From Clitoria ternatea (lineage: Eukaryota; Streptophyta; Magnoliopsida; Fabales; Fabaceae): DNA of 64,000 bases. The stretch lies in assembly GCA_037962975.1 (NCBI GenBank), contig CM075669.1, positions 88,704,001-88,768,000 on the forward strand, given 5' to 3'. The stretch's first letter is position 1; each line of letters opens with the position of its first letter. The position numbers were made by a program, and so were the translations under genes. Below, one piece after another: positions 48,441-60,160 of the stretch. The notes beneath the pieces are model-generated. The model saw nothing but the letters and a program-made list of their open reading frames with translations, did no database searches and was not told the DNA's origin.

Positions 48441-51400
48441 CTGTGGATAAAACCATGAAAACAAAGGTTAGTCTTAGGATATATATAAACCTATGTATAT
48501 ATGTTTAACAACTACATACTCTGTGTCTATTTCAGTTTCAAATTCCCTCTCAGTTTTAGTGTCACTGTGGCTATCTGTTTGAACAAGTTCATCAGTATCC
48601 AAATCAGCCCTAGACCGTTTTGATCGAGAGACAAGGTCTTTGTCAATTTGTTCACCCCCTATAGTGGCGAGTGTCCCATCCATTATGACTGAATCAATGT
48701 TGAACAACAAATTACCACCGTTGAGCTCGTTCGGTGCAAGCTGATAAGCGTCATCGACCTCCTCGGAGACATTGTCAGTGATTTGACTTCGGGCCTTGGC
48801 CTTAATTACTGCATACCAGTCCCAATGCCCTCCTGAGAATTCCGTGTAATAAACCTGCTCAGCTTGTTAGGCAAAAATAAAGGGATCAAACCCTTTGTAT
48901 CTACCATTTTTCTTAACCTCCACTAAGCCGTAGTTGTTGTCAACCTTTGTTCCTACACTGATTGTGTTGTCGTACCAATCACATTTAAATAGAACAATAT
49001 CTCTTCTTAGTTGTCCGGAAAAAGAAACTTCAACAATCTCTATCAGCACTCCATAAAAGTCTTCCTCTAACTACCCGGCTGTGCCTTTAACACAAACCCT
49101 GTAGTTATGGGTACGCATCCCTTCACTCCATTGAAAAATGTTAAACTTGTTGCCATTTACTTAGTAAATGGACCATTTTTTAACAGTTTTCACTGGCCCC
49201 CAAGAAAGGGCTTGGAGTAAAGGATCTTCAATATGGTTGTTAGGGTCTTGTATCTATGTACAACATAACAAATAAGTCATCGTTAGATACCTAACGTTTC
49301 AAGTACAGATAAAAAACACATGCTATGCGGGTCTTACGTGTTGTGCAAACCAACCGATGAATTTGGATGATACCTCACTATGAATTTGGGCATCAGTTAT
49401 ATCAGTTTGCTCAAGTTTTAGCATATCTGTATATAGCTATTTAAAGGAAAAAACATTTAGATACCTATACAAGCTACATCAGCAATGTAAACTAAAAGTT
49501 GGTGACTTACTCAAGATAGGGTTCCACTTCTGGGCAATTTAAAAGAATGTACAAGTGAGCCGCCTTTCGATCTTTCTCATCAATGTAACATTTTGTGACC
49601 TTGCCCCCTGGACAAACAAGATAGTTAAAAATTGATATTTGATCATTCAACCTTGTGCGGGTGGCCACCCCAAGATTGCGGAGAATTCTACTCATTCTAG
49701 TTTCTATCTCCGTCAGAAAATAAAAAGAGGCAAAAGTTGTCATTTCTTCAACTAAGTATGCCTCACAAATTAATGCTTCAATGCATGCTTTGTTTGACAC
49801 TTTGTCTTTTAAAGAGCGTAAGAATCTTCAACAATATAAACAAATGTTAAGTTAGAAAATACTATTATATAGGAAACCATGTTTGCAATAAAATTAAGGA
49901 GTTCTGGTGTTCACCTTTTGAATGGATACATCCAACGATACTGCACCGGGCCACCAACTAAGGCCTCATACGGTAGATGGATAGGCAGATGCTCCATCGA
50001 GTCAAAAAAAACTTGGTGGGAAAATATGCTCCAACTTACAAATCAACACCGGGATAGTTTCTTCCATCTTCAAAAGTTTCTCCACAGTCAACAAAGTTGT
50101 CGTTAACTCTCCTTAAAGAAGTGACTCAACTCAAAAAACGGTTTCCAAATAGGTTTTGGTAAGGCATGAAACACGTACAGAAGTAATTGTTGCATAAACA
50201 CATGGCAATCATGACTTTTCATGCCAAACACCCTGCCTTCCTTCACGTCGACACATCTACTCAAGTTAGAAGCGAATCCGTTAGGCAGGGTCAACCCATT
50301 CATCAAAGCACACACAGTAATCTGTTGAGGTCTAGTTAAAACATATTTTGCATGGGGTTTAAACATTCTTCCATGACCCGTATCCCTCAATTCCAAATCC
50401 TTCCTAGAACACCAAATCAGAAGGTCTAAACGACTCTTCTCGTTGTCCTTTGTTCTCCCTTTGATGTCCATAACAGTATCAAAAATATTCATGAAAACAT
50501 TTTGTTCAGTGTGCATGACATCAATGTTGTGTCTCAACAACAAGTCTTTCCAATATGGTAAATCCCATAAGATACTCTACTTCACCCAGTGGTGTTCCTT
50601 CCCATAACCCGCAAACTCCTTAACACTCTTATCCTAGATGTATGGATACTTTTCGACCCTCTACCAAACCCGAGCACCGGATAACCTACATGGTGGAGAT
50701 TCATTAACAACCCTATTCTTCTTAAAAGCGGTTTTGTTTCTCCTAAACGGGTGATCCAACGGTAGAAACTTTCTATGACAGTCAAAAAGCCTTGTCTTGC
50801 CACTAATAGGGAGTGATTCCCCCAGTATGTTCCATACATATAGGGCAAGCAAGCTTCCTAGATGTTGACCATCCAGAAAGCATACCATAGGCCGGGAAGT
50901 CGTTAATAGTCCATATCAAAACAGCCCGCATCATGAAATTGTTATTCAAAGACGCATCGTATGTCATTAGCCAGACATCCCATAATTGTGATAATTCTTC
51001 AACCAACGGTTGTAAAAACACATCAATGTTCGCCTTTGGATTTTTGGGTCCTGGAACCAGTATAGATAGAAACATGACCTCCCTCTTCATACACATAGGG
51101 GGCAGATTGTATGGGGTCAGTATGACTGGCCAACAAGAGTACGCTCTTCTGTATTGACCGAATGGGTTAAACCCATCGGTACATAACCCAAGTCAAACAT
51201 TGCGCGGCTCACTAGAAAAGTCTGAATATAGCTTATCCAAACACTTTCATGCTTTCCCATCAGAAGGATGGAACAGAAGCCCCTCCAGTGTTTGGTTCAG
51301 AGCATGCCAATTTTGCCATGGAAAATGAGGCATACAGGTGTTGAAGACGCGGTGTTATAAGGAAGTACCACATTTTCTTCCTGGTCATCCTAGTTATCTT

Positions 51401-52225
51401 CCCTCTCCTTTTAACGGTTTTGTAGCGTTCCTTATTACAATGGACACATTTTGTGACACTCTTATCTGCAAACTCATTTCTGAACAACATACACCCGACA
51501 GCACAACACTCTATCTTCACACAACCCAACCCCAGGTTTGCCATCCTTTTCTTAGCATGGTATAGATTTGATGGCATTCGATGATTAATAGGCATGGTGG
51601 AACCCATTAGATCGACCATCCTATTAAAACAACCTCCTGAAAGATTATAATTTGCCTTTAGACTTAAAGCAGCTAGGGAGGCGGATAATTCAGTGTGACT
51701 CTCGCAGCCGTCCCACAATGGAGTCTAGGCCACCGCCAACAAATCATAAAATGTCTTCACCTCCGGATTAGGATCCTCCTCTACGTTATCATCCTCATTC
51801 CCTGCTTAGTCATCATGTTGTAGCATACACCCAGTGGAGGGTCTAACATGATCCATCACCATCCGCTCCATGTTGTTGTATGCATCCCTGGTTCTTTCAA
51901 CATTATAATACAACTGTTGAACGGTTACGACTGATGGCCTGGGTGGTAACTGCTCACCATGGTTGTACCAACAGTAGTATCTTTCCATGAATCCCTTCTT
52001 GCTTAGATGATGTAACACCCCGAATTTTGTAAAATGAGTAATTGATGAGAATGGCAAACGGTTGAATATGAGTTGAATGGAAATGGTTGTGCACGAACAC
52101 TGGAGACAAGTTTTAAATGATTATTGTAAGGTATATGAAAGATGGAATTGAGTCAAATTGGCTTTGAATGGATTTTGTTATGTGTGATATTGAGAGCTCA
52201 CGTTTCTGCCCAGGTCCTGATGCTT

Positions 52226-52466
52226 CTCGCCCAAGCGAGAGGGATTCTCGCTCAAGCGAGAATCCTTTGTGTTGATTGCAAGGGCTTTGGCCCGATCTCG
52301 CCAAGGCGAATGAGGGATCAGCGTGAGCGAGCGAGAGAAGAAATGGATTCTGAGTGTTGGTCGCTTAAGCGAGCTTGGAACGCCCGAGCGAGGGCGAAGG
52401 GAATCAGTTGCTGGATGGAACCCGCCTGAGCGAAAGGTCTTGAAGGATGAAATTCGCTTAGGTGAG
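52226..52466 (+). repeat. CTCGCTCAAGCGAG palindrome pairs, 5' cluster of the solo LTR
   Basis: Sites at about 52226/52247 (21 bp apart), 52297/52321, 52361/52380 and 52423/52454. The strongest is ATTCTCGCTCAAGCGAGAAT, a near-perfect 20-bp palindrome. Pair starts are 62-71 bp apart. Confidence 0.85.
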
Positions 52467-52784
52467 GCAATTGATTTATGAGGGACCACTGGTGCCATTG
52501 GATCATTGTAGGGCCCGGTTTCCTTTTTCTCTTTTCTTTTTCTGTGTGGTCCCCATAGTGATGACTCATGTGCCTTGATGGTCAAATGGGTCTGGTTTTC
52601 TCTCCTTCCTTGTCCATGTGGTGTTTGTGTAATCATTGTTGAGAGAATTGGCATTAAATGTTGATGGACTTTCATTAAATGAGGATGGGATGTTGTGATG
52701 AGTGGGATGCTGATGAGGCTGAGATGATAAGGCCTTGGTTGCATGTTTTTCTTCTCACTCTCTCCCTTCATTCCTTGGGAGTAT

Positions 52785-52791
52785 ATATCTT
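52785..52791 (+). promoter_or_regulatory. TATA-like box of the solo LTR
   Basis: GTATATATC within GGGAGTATATATCTTG, followed by a CT-rich leader. It lies about 320 bp after the palindrome cluster. Confidence 0.4.
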
Positions 52792-53689
52792 GATGAGAGA
52801 AGTGCTCTTTCTTCTCCCTGGAACTTGTTGGAGCTTCTACTTCATCTTCTTCCTCCTTTTTATCTTCTACTTCCACTCATGTGTGGTATAGAATTCTAGT
52901 GGAACTGTGTGGTGTTGAGGAACAAGTATGGCTGTGTATGGAGGCTGGGTCTAGGTTCCTTTATCCTTTCTTGTTCCCTAGTGATTATTCTTCGTCTTCC
53001 TCTTCTTCTCCTTCATATGATGGGCTCGGTTGGAGCCTACAACTACGTGTGTGTGTGCATGTCTCGGTTTGTGGATGTATGATGGTCCACTATGGTGAAG
53101 GTGCACTACTCTTGTGAAGATGAAGACATGCATGTTGCATGAAGGCATGGTGGTCCTCCACTGTTGGTGAGGACTGACTATTGATGCTGTTCTTGTGATG
53201 GATACAGCGTTGGAGTTCTTCACTGAGCTGGGTGAAAACTGAGTTGAGTCTTAATGACTCTTTCCAGTGTTAAAAGCCAAGCAGGGTGCTGCTGTGGCTA
53301 GACCGAGTGACCCATGTGACTTCTGGAACGTCATTCCAGGTAAGGGGAGCTATTGCATCTTAAGTGTATAGTTTATGGACGGACTTCCGGGTGACTTCAT
53401 TGCATTGTGTTATGTTTTGTTGGATGTTGTATGTTGTTAAGTTGAACCCGGATTGTTGTTTGTTATTTAAATGGTGCATGATTATCCGTCCAAGAGATGC
53501 ATGATGTTATTGTGATGATGATTATATCATGATGCTTGAGATGCATGTATGTTGATGTGGGGTGCATGTGTGATCCTCTATTTGTCCCTGAATGTGTTGT
53601 ACATTTGAATGCATGTGAATGTTATTGATGCATATGTGTATGCTGAACGCATGAATGGGGACTGTTATGATGGATGCCGAGTGGGCTTT

Positions 53690-56235
53690 ATAGAGGAAGG
53701 CACGAAATGCTTACTGTAAAGGATAAATCCGAGTGAATATAGGATAATCCGAGTGAATGGCATAGTGATTGCCGAGTGAATGGCATAGTGATTGCTGAGT
53801 GAATGGTATGGTGATTACCGAGTGAATGGCATAGTGATTGCCGAGTGAATGGCATAGGATTGCCGGGTGAATATGGTATAAGCCGAGTCATCTGACTGTT
53901 GTTGTGTTGCCGAGTGAATTTAATGTTGAACGCAGATTTCCGAGTGGGCAATCGAATGAATATGAGTTGAATTTTATATGCATACGTGATATTGAGTTAT
54001 TGAATATGAACACCTTACGGGGTGCCACGAGGGTGTGATCCCGAGTGAAGAGGACTTGGTCCTAATGTTGAATATGATGAAAGACCCGGGTTGGACTCGG
54101 GCAGTGCCTGGGGCACTAAGCGTGAAATGAGACGCTTGATGAAATGCCGAGCGCATTGGCGTTGAACGCCGAGTGAATGAAACCGTATGTATCTGATTTG
54201 CCACTGGAACACGTTGAATTTTTATAACAATCGGCAACCAGATGACAACGTGTGAAAAATACGTATCAGTCCTGGAGCTAGGCTCGGACAGACTCCTTGA
54301 GCATGGCTCGGAGTATGAATAATGTTGATATAGTCTCGGGGTTGAGTGAAATCCGAGTAAGTCAGTATACTTGTACTGAGTAAATTGAGCTTTAGAGCCG
54401 AGTGAAATGGGTGAAATCCCGATCGGAAGATGCTTGTGATTGTTCATGTTGAATGGCAGTATTCATATGCTGATTAATGTTGTGTGTAATGGCATGTTGT
54501 GGATTCTGTGATTAATCCGAGCCAATATCTGTCATTTAATATGTAATGCTCACCCCTACACCATTTTTCAGTGTTTGCAGGTCGGTTTGGAATGTTATGA
54601 TGGCCTTGAACCCGAGTGATGGGTATTTATGATGAGGCTGTATGAGTAATGTAATGTACCAAGTGCAATTATTGTATTAAAGCCTTGGTTGGCTAATATA
54701 ACCTGTTGTACAATGAAATACAAATATATGTATTGGATCCGAGTGTGTATATACAAGATTTACATTGAAATCATGTAAATGTACTGGATAATGGATGTTA
54801 GTGAATGAATAAAGTTGAGTTAACATTATCCGAGTGTAAACTCCTATTGGTATGTATATACGTTTTATGTGGGCATTATGTATTGGAGTTGGTTTAGAAT
54901 TAACAATGATAAATCATGTTAAGATGATGGATAATCCGAGTGTCTGTATGTAGGTTTATGTTTTAAGGATAACACGAATATGTATTAGTGTGGAGTAATG
55001 CTGAGTGGGTAGTCGGCTTTGGAAAGCAGAGAGTACATTGATGTATGAGGTTTATGTTGATTTGATGCTTCTTACCGACTGAAATATAATGGTGTTTAAG
55101 GAGTGAAATATCAGTGGTTTGGTGCTTTTCCGAGTGAATAAATGGATAGATATGTATATAAGTATTTATGTTGAATTGATGCCTTTCACTGACTAAGAAA
55201 TGATGATGTATGAATATTTCTAAGTTAATGAATCCGGAGTGAAATATGAGTGGCTTAGATGCTTTTCCGAGTGAGTCTTATGAATGGGACTCCTTATCCG
55301 AGTGTAACCCATGTGTGAGCCTCTTTCTGTGTGTTAATGGTTCTTGTGGATTCCGAGTGAAGAATGTATGGTGAACCCCGAGTGGGGAATGATTCGGGTA
55401 ATCCGAGTGGAAATCCGAGTGATCCTGTTCCAAGAGGAGTGTTGTTGTAATGACTCAGATTGGTTATATTTTAAGTGTATGAGTTATGAATGTATCCCGA
55501 GTGAATATGGGGACCCATTCCGATTGAATAGGGTATTGTGTATTCCGAGTGTTTAAGTATGGGATGAGTCCGAGTGGGACTTGACTTATTGGTTTCCCTG
55601 TGTGGTTAAGTATCTCATATGTCCGAGTGAAATACTTGGGAAATTCCTCTGAGTGTTGAGAAGTTTGGATTATCCCGAGAGGAATTGATTGTGTAGACTA
55701 TTTCTGAGCAATGAATGGTTAAGGTATTATCTGAGTGAGAATAGGCATGAATGCCGAGCATGTGGCCGAACGAGTATTGGTCGGCAATGATATTAGTTAC
55801 CGAGTGGAATACCACTCTGATGATGAGTTGGTTAAGAATGCTTAAACTGAGTGATTTATGGCCGAGAGGAAGCCTATGTATTCCCCGAGTGATGGAGTTC
55901 AATATACCGAGTGCTAAATGGTTGATGTTTACCGAGTGACTCGAGGTGGAATTATACCGAGTGGCCTTTGATTGGAGATATTCCAAGTGAGGGCTTATGG
56001 AATCCGAGTGGGAATACCCTCAATTCCCGAGTGGATTTTTATGTTGGCACTGTGAATAAAATTAAGAGACTAAGTTATGGGTTGCCGAGTGAGGTAACTG
56101 TTGGGGTAGTTCCCGAGAGGTGGAACCCCATTATGCTGAGTGGGCTAAGATATTAAATTCCGAGAGGACTTAGGCATGAATTCCGACTAGACCTGATCGT
56201 TTACCGAGTGAGTGAATGTCTCGGTTTCCCGAGTG
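53690..56235 (+). repeat. dispersed CCGAGTGA words and a 23-bp tandem repeat
   Basis: CCGAGTG(A/G) recurs dozens of times across 2.5 kb. At 53750-53880 it forms a tandem repeat with unit CCGAGTGAATGGCATAGTGA and a few more bases, about 23-24 bp long. Elsewhere the words are irregularly spaced and separated by unrelated sequence. Confidence 0.85.
54010..54070 (+). repeat. single unit related to the LARD 72-bp repeat
   Basis: Contains CACCTTACGGGGTGCCACGA and then GAGTGAAGAGGAC and TGGTCCTA. The closest LARD unit is the sixth, at 15811-15892, which has GAGTGAAGAGGAC and AGGTCCTA in the same order. Confidence 0.8.
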
Positions 56236-56254
56236 ATTGAATGCCGAGTGGCTT

Positions 56255-56396
56255 CTCGCTTCAGCGAGTGATTCCCCGCTCCAGCGAGTATGTTGTTTGG
56301 GAAGGCTTTTGATATTGGTTTCGCTCAAGCGAAGGGGAATTCGCCCGAGCAAATTGTGCTGTCTCGCTCAAGCGGAGTTGGATCTCACTTGAGCGA
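56255..56396 (+). repeat. CTCGCTCAAGCGAG palindrome pairs, 3' cluster of the solo LTR
   Basis: Pairs at about 56255/56276 (21 bp), 56321/56341 (20 bp) and 56363/56384 (21 bp). Several sites are imperfect, for example CTCACTTGAGCGA. Confidence 0.85.
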
Positions 56397-57322
56397 ATGC
56401 ACGCTGTTTATGGGATCGCTCAGGCGTTGTTACTTTCCGCTGCAAAAGATTTCATTGCATTGTTTTCCTTTCCTTTTCTCCTTGGCCATGGGACCAGCTC
56501 TCATATCTTCATATATGAGAGTGGATTTTGATAGATCCGGGTATGTTTTTATGAAAAATTGACCCCTATTTTTAGGGTGTTACAGATGACATATGACATC
56601 ATCTGAGTATTCGAAATTCATGCATTTGCATCTTGAGCACGGACAACGAATTTTGTGAGTCGCCTCAAAACCGGGCGTGTTCGCTATGGCAAACGGAATG
56701 AACTCCAACAGCCCCATCATATACTTCTCAGTCACTCGCCGACTACAATCTAGCCAGTTGTACATCCATTACCGATTTTCCAGAACCTCCATTCACAATA
56801 TCTAACAACCAGAGTTCTAGTCACTTTGATTTAAACATTATATGATTACTAGGCATGGTGCGCTCTCTACCTCTTTGATGTTGCAAGTAGGTGGGGCCCT
56901 ATCCCATTCGGGATGAATATGCAACCATCTGTAGCATGTCCATGTTGTTTACAGTCTATCTTGATTTGTTAATTTTCATTTAGAATTTCGGCAGCATTTC
57001 GCATTGGTCCCCGAGTACACAGAGATACGTACTGTATGAAGCACCGCACGCAGACATGCACCCTGGAGATAATACGAAACACCATAACCAAAATTTCAAA
57101 TGAACATTCAATGACTCAAGATAGACCACATACAACATTGATGGGTTATACCCTACTGGTTACAAATTCATACCAAACTGTCCAACCGGGACAATTCAAG
57201 ATCTAACACAACACGGTACATCAGCCGGTTGTTTTGAAACTTGAACAGGAATCTAATGGTTACACACACGACTAAACCCTACATTATTAAAGTTAAGTTT
57301 CATTTTTTAAGTTCCCTAAGAA

Positions 57323-57427
57323 AGGGAGCCTACCAAAATTTTGGCAGAGTCTCCCCTGTAAACTAGACATTTCCAAAATTTAGAAACGCCCTATTACATA
57401 CAGAAAACTTCCCAATATAGTTAAATT
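57323..57427. repeat. 105-bp direct repeat inside CACTA, copy B
   Basis: Partner of 47926-48030; here it lies upstream of the TNP2 start codon (- strand sense). Confidence 0.75.
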
Positions 57428-57480
57428 ATATATGCTACACATTATATACAAAATTGAGAGAGATAATCATAACAACCTAG

Positions 57481-57690
57481 TGAGCTTTGCTCTCCACTAA
57501 CAAACAACAATACACATGCATAAAAACATCATGTTATCAGCATACAAAACCAATGCCTAATGAGCTTTGCTCCCCACTAACAAACAACAATACACATGTA
57601 CACTTTTAAAAAATGTTATCAGCATACATAAGCAACGCCTAATGAGCTCTGCACTCCACTAACAAACAACAATCAACATGCATACACTTT
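57481..57690. repeat. three-unit tandem repeat of about 81 bp
   Basis: Units begin TGAGCTTTGC / TGAGCTTTGC / TGAGCTCTGC at 57481, 57561 and 57643, each followed by CCACTAACAAACAACAAT. The rest of 56766-59083 is non-coding as far as I can see. Confidence 0.85.
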
Positions 57691-58374
57691 AAAGATACAA
57701 CACACATAACGAGAAAAGTTTAGGTTAGGGGATTACCTGGGAAAGAAAGTAAGCGCTGGAGAAGAAGCTAAATAAAGGCAACAAAGACCACGCGTAAGGT
57801 GTGCTACTCTGCATGACAAACCAAGAAGTGGTTGACATTATTTAGACAATCTCAAAGGCACAACAACATAGTTTACACAGCAACGACTTCTTAGTGATCT
57901 AGAGACTTGGGATCCACGTCAGAATGAGTCCATGAGAGACGCAACAGAGACTACATTTGCATTTGTAAATATTCTAAACCTTGTTTATAAAGACTCTTCT
58001 TGGATGAGTTAATTTATTTAAATCATTGTTACAGATTTAGAGACTGGCACTAAACAAATTTATGCCATCACTTGATATAGTAATTTCATAAATATTTACT
58101 TATAATTAGGTGATTTGTCAAATAGAATTTTTAAGATGTAAAATGTCCCATGTCATTGATATTATCTTAAACATGTAAAATGTCTTATGTCATACTTCTA
58201 TGTTATAGAATGTTATAGAATTTCATTGTTGTAGTCATAGATTTTGATGATAAAATTCAATTAATTGATTTCATTATGTAAATATTTGAAGTTATGTATT
58301 TTGAAAAAGTAAGTTAAAATGCTTTTAAGAGTAAAACAGAAGGGAAAAGTGGACCTTAGTTCCACTCACACTTT

Positions 58375-58378
<4 letters not shown>

Positions 58379-58418
<40 letters not shown>
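58379..58418. repeat. AT microsatellite
   Basis: About 20 uninterrupted AT units. Confidence 0.9.
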
Positions 58419-58420
<2 letters not shown>

Positions 58421-59083
58421 CGTCTATATATTTTAGAAGAATTATTACCTAACAATAAATTTATACGATTTCAGTTTTTACAAATGGAATCACTAGGTGG
58501 GGTGAATCATGTGAATACCAATTAAAACATGAGGAAGAGAGAGAAAAGGTGATGTGTTAATGGAAGTAAATTAAGGAGTGTAGTGACCATGCCATATAAC
58601 CCTCCTTAATTAGTCCTTTGTCATTGCCTTGCCAAAACCTATAGTTCCTTAGTAACGTTCTAATATTCCACCTCATCACCCCTCATGTTTTCTAACAATA
58701 ATCCTTAAAACAGCTAGCAATTTCACAAACCACTGTCTCTTACTCACCACTCTCACATACAAACCACGCTCTTCTTTTTCCATATTAACTTTTTACGCTC
58801 TTTTTTTGTTTTCTTCTTTGGTTTTCAGACCGCCCCATTTACATGCATTCACCCAATTAGTTCATCTATTTTGTAACTTAAAATGATTAAGCTTTGTCTT
58901 AGAAAGTCAGGTGTCAGGGTAAATACTTGTGTTGTTGTGCATCTTACTTATCTTTTTTGTTTTCTAGTGTAGTTAAAGAATGACTCGAAATAACTGTAGA
59001 TGTCGTAGTATTAATAAAGAGGTAAATGTGAACGCATATGATAATAGAGGTTTTAAATTAGTACATTGGGGAGTGACTACAGA

Positions 59084-60160
59084 ATGGGAACCTTGAGTCT
59101 AACATATTGGATCAATAACACCACTCGGGTGCAACAACTAGAAAATACAGGTGAAAGTTCAAGAGCAAATAGGATAGAAGGGTCCAATGGGGAACCAGGG
59201 AATTTGGGCCGAAATATTGAGATAGATACAAATGATGATCTTGTAATGTTAGGAGAAGAAGGCTTATTAGAAGTGTTGCTTAGTGAATGTAGAGAATTAC
59301 CCAGCTCGATGTCAAGTTGGGGTGATCAACGTGTGACGGAGAAAAGTGGTCATAATCCTCCAAAGGATGACAACGAGAATGGTGTCATCATGGGGTCGGA
59401 ACGTATTGCAAGGTTCCAACAACCAAGTGAAGTTATCACACCTTTAACTACCATACATGGTGAGGATATGAGGAATGGAAGTGAAGATAGCGGTGTGAGC
59501 CTGAGTACATCCTTGAAAGATGAGATATCCCAAGAAATGGTATTTTTCCAGGCCAAGCCCGAAAGATGAACCTTCACCTTCACCACATGTGGATCATGGT
59601 GAAGGAAGCAAAACAAAAGAATCGGTGAGTAAAAAAATGATGGAACAGCTTGCAGGTGCAGGGTGGGCAGTGTTCTATGCACCAACGGGTGATGATGAGG
59701 AAATCAAATACGATGAGGCAGTGTATTACAGTCCAGATGGAAAGACTTACTGGTCAATTACCTTGGCTTACAACAGGCTTAAGCACCACTATGAAGCTGG
59801 TGATGGTGAAAGCTTGATGTACGAAAAAGGTTTCCATTTGACACCAATACCAGAAGAGGATATCAGTTTATTACTAACTGAAGGAGAAAGAAACGTTGAG
59901 AATAATGAAGCTGATCAGAGAGTGATGAAAAAACAAGAAGAAGTTGTGGTGGAAAAATTAGAAACAGTACGTTGCTGTGGATCACGCAGGACATAAACTT
60001 GCAAGGAGGAGTTGTAGAAGGAAAGAGTTGGAGCCTACCGGGAGAAAAAAAAGTGCTTTCTTGGATGATTCACATGGGAACAATCAAGGAAAATGAGAAG
60101 GTTCAATATGTGGATAAGAAAGGTAAGTGTGTGTTGTATGGGGATATCATAAGCATCTAA
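59084..60160 (+). pseudogene. captured fragment of an IDM1-like PHD/acetyltransferase host gene
   Basis: Three overlapping open stretches in two frames. 59084-59569 encodes an acidic region with no recognised domain. 59520-59996 contains LAGAGWAVFYAP, DEAVYYSPDGKTYWSITLAY and LTPIPEED. This resembles the conserved block (DUF7028-like) ahead of the PHD finger in plant proteins with PHD and N-acetyltransferase domains such as IDM1. 59972-60160 contains EKKVLSWMIHMGTIKENEKV, like the following TPL/Tify-binding domain of the same proteins. The PHD finger and acetyltransferase domain are absent. Frame changes near 59550 and 59980 could be lost introns or frameshifts. It lies on the strand opposite the transposase genes, as expected for a gene fragment picked up by a CACTA element. 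The family call is from memory. Confidence 0.6.

Larger units (their letters stand above)
52011..56584 (+). mobile_element. solo LTR of a Ty3/gypsy element (4,574 bp) inside TNP2
   Basis: Starts TGTAACACCCCGAATTTTG and ends AGGGTGTTACA, flanked by the 5-bp duplication GATGA (52006-52010 and 56585-56589). No PBS, interior or second LTR is present, so it is a solo LTR left by LTR-LTR recombination. Its first 45 bp resemble the LARD LTR start, and a block at 54010-54070 resembles the LARD 72-bp repeat. It contains CTCGC palindrome clusters near both ends, a TATA-like box at 52785, a donor-like GTAAGG at 53340 and a long stretch rich in CCGAGTGA. No protein-coding signal. Confidence 0.92.
48474..56765 (-). 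pseudogene. TNP2-like CACTA transposase, broken and split by a solo LTR
   Basis: The ATG at 56765 begins MYNWLDCSRRVTEKYMMG, the transposase-associated N-terminal domain, which runs to 56585. The solo LTR at 52011-56584 then interrupts. The gene resumes at 52010 with a linker, then the TNP2 core: KANYNLSGGCFNRMVDL near 51640, WLMTYDASLNNNFMMRAVL near 50960, and DVMHTEQNVFMNIFDTV near 50500. The DUF4218 part lies at about 50100-49500 (ACIEALICEAYLVEEM) and DUF4216 at about 49050-48700 (VVVKH end at 48474). Frames change repeatedly and stops occur (for example near 48865), so the gene is dead apart from the LTR insertion. It catalyses CACTA excision in the family. Confidence 0.85.
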
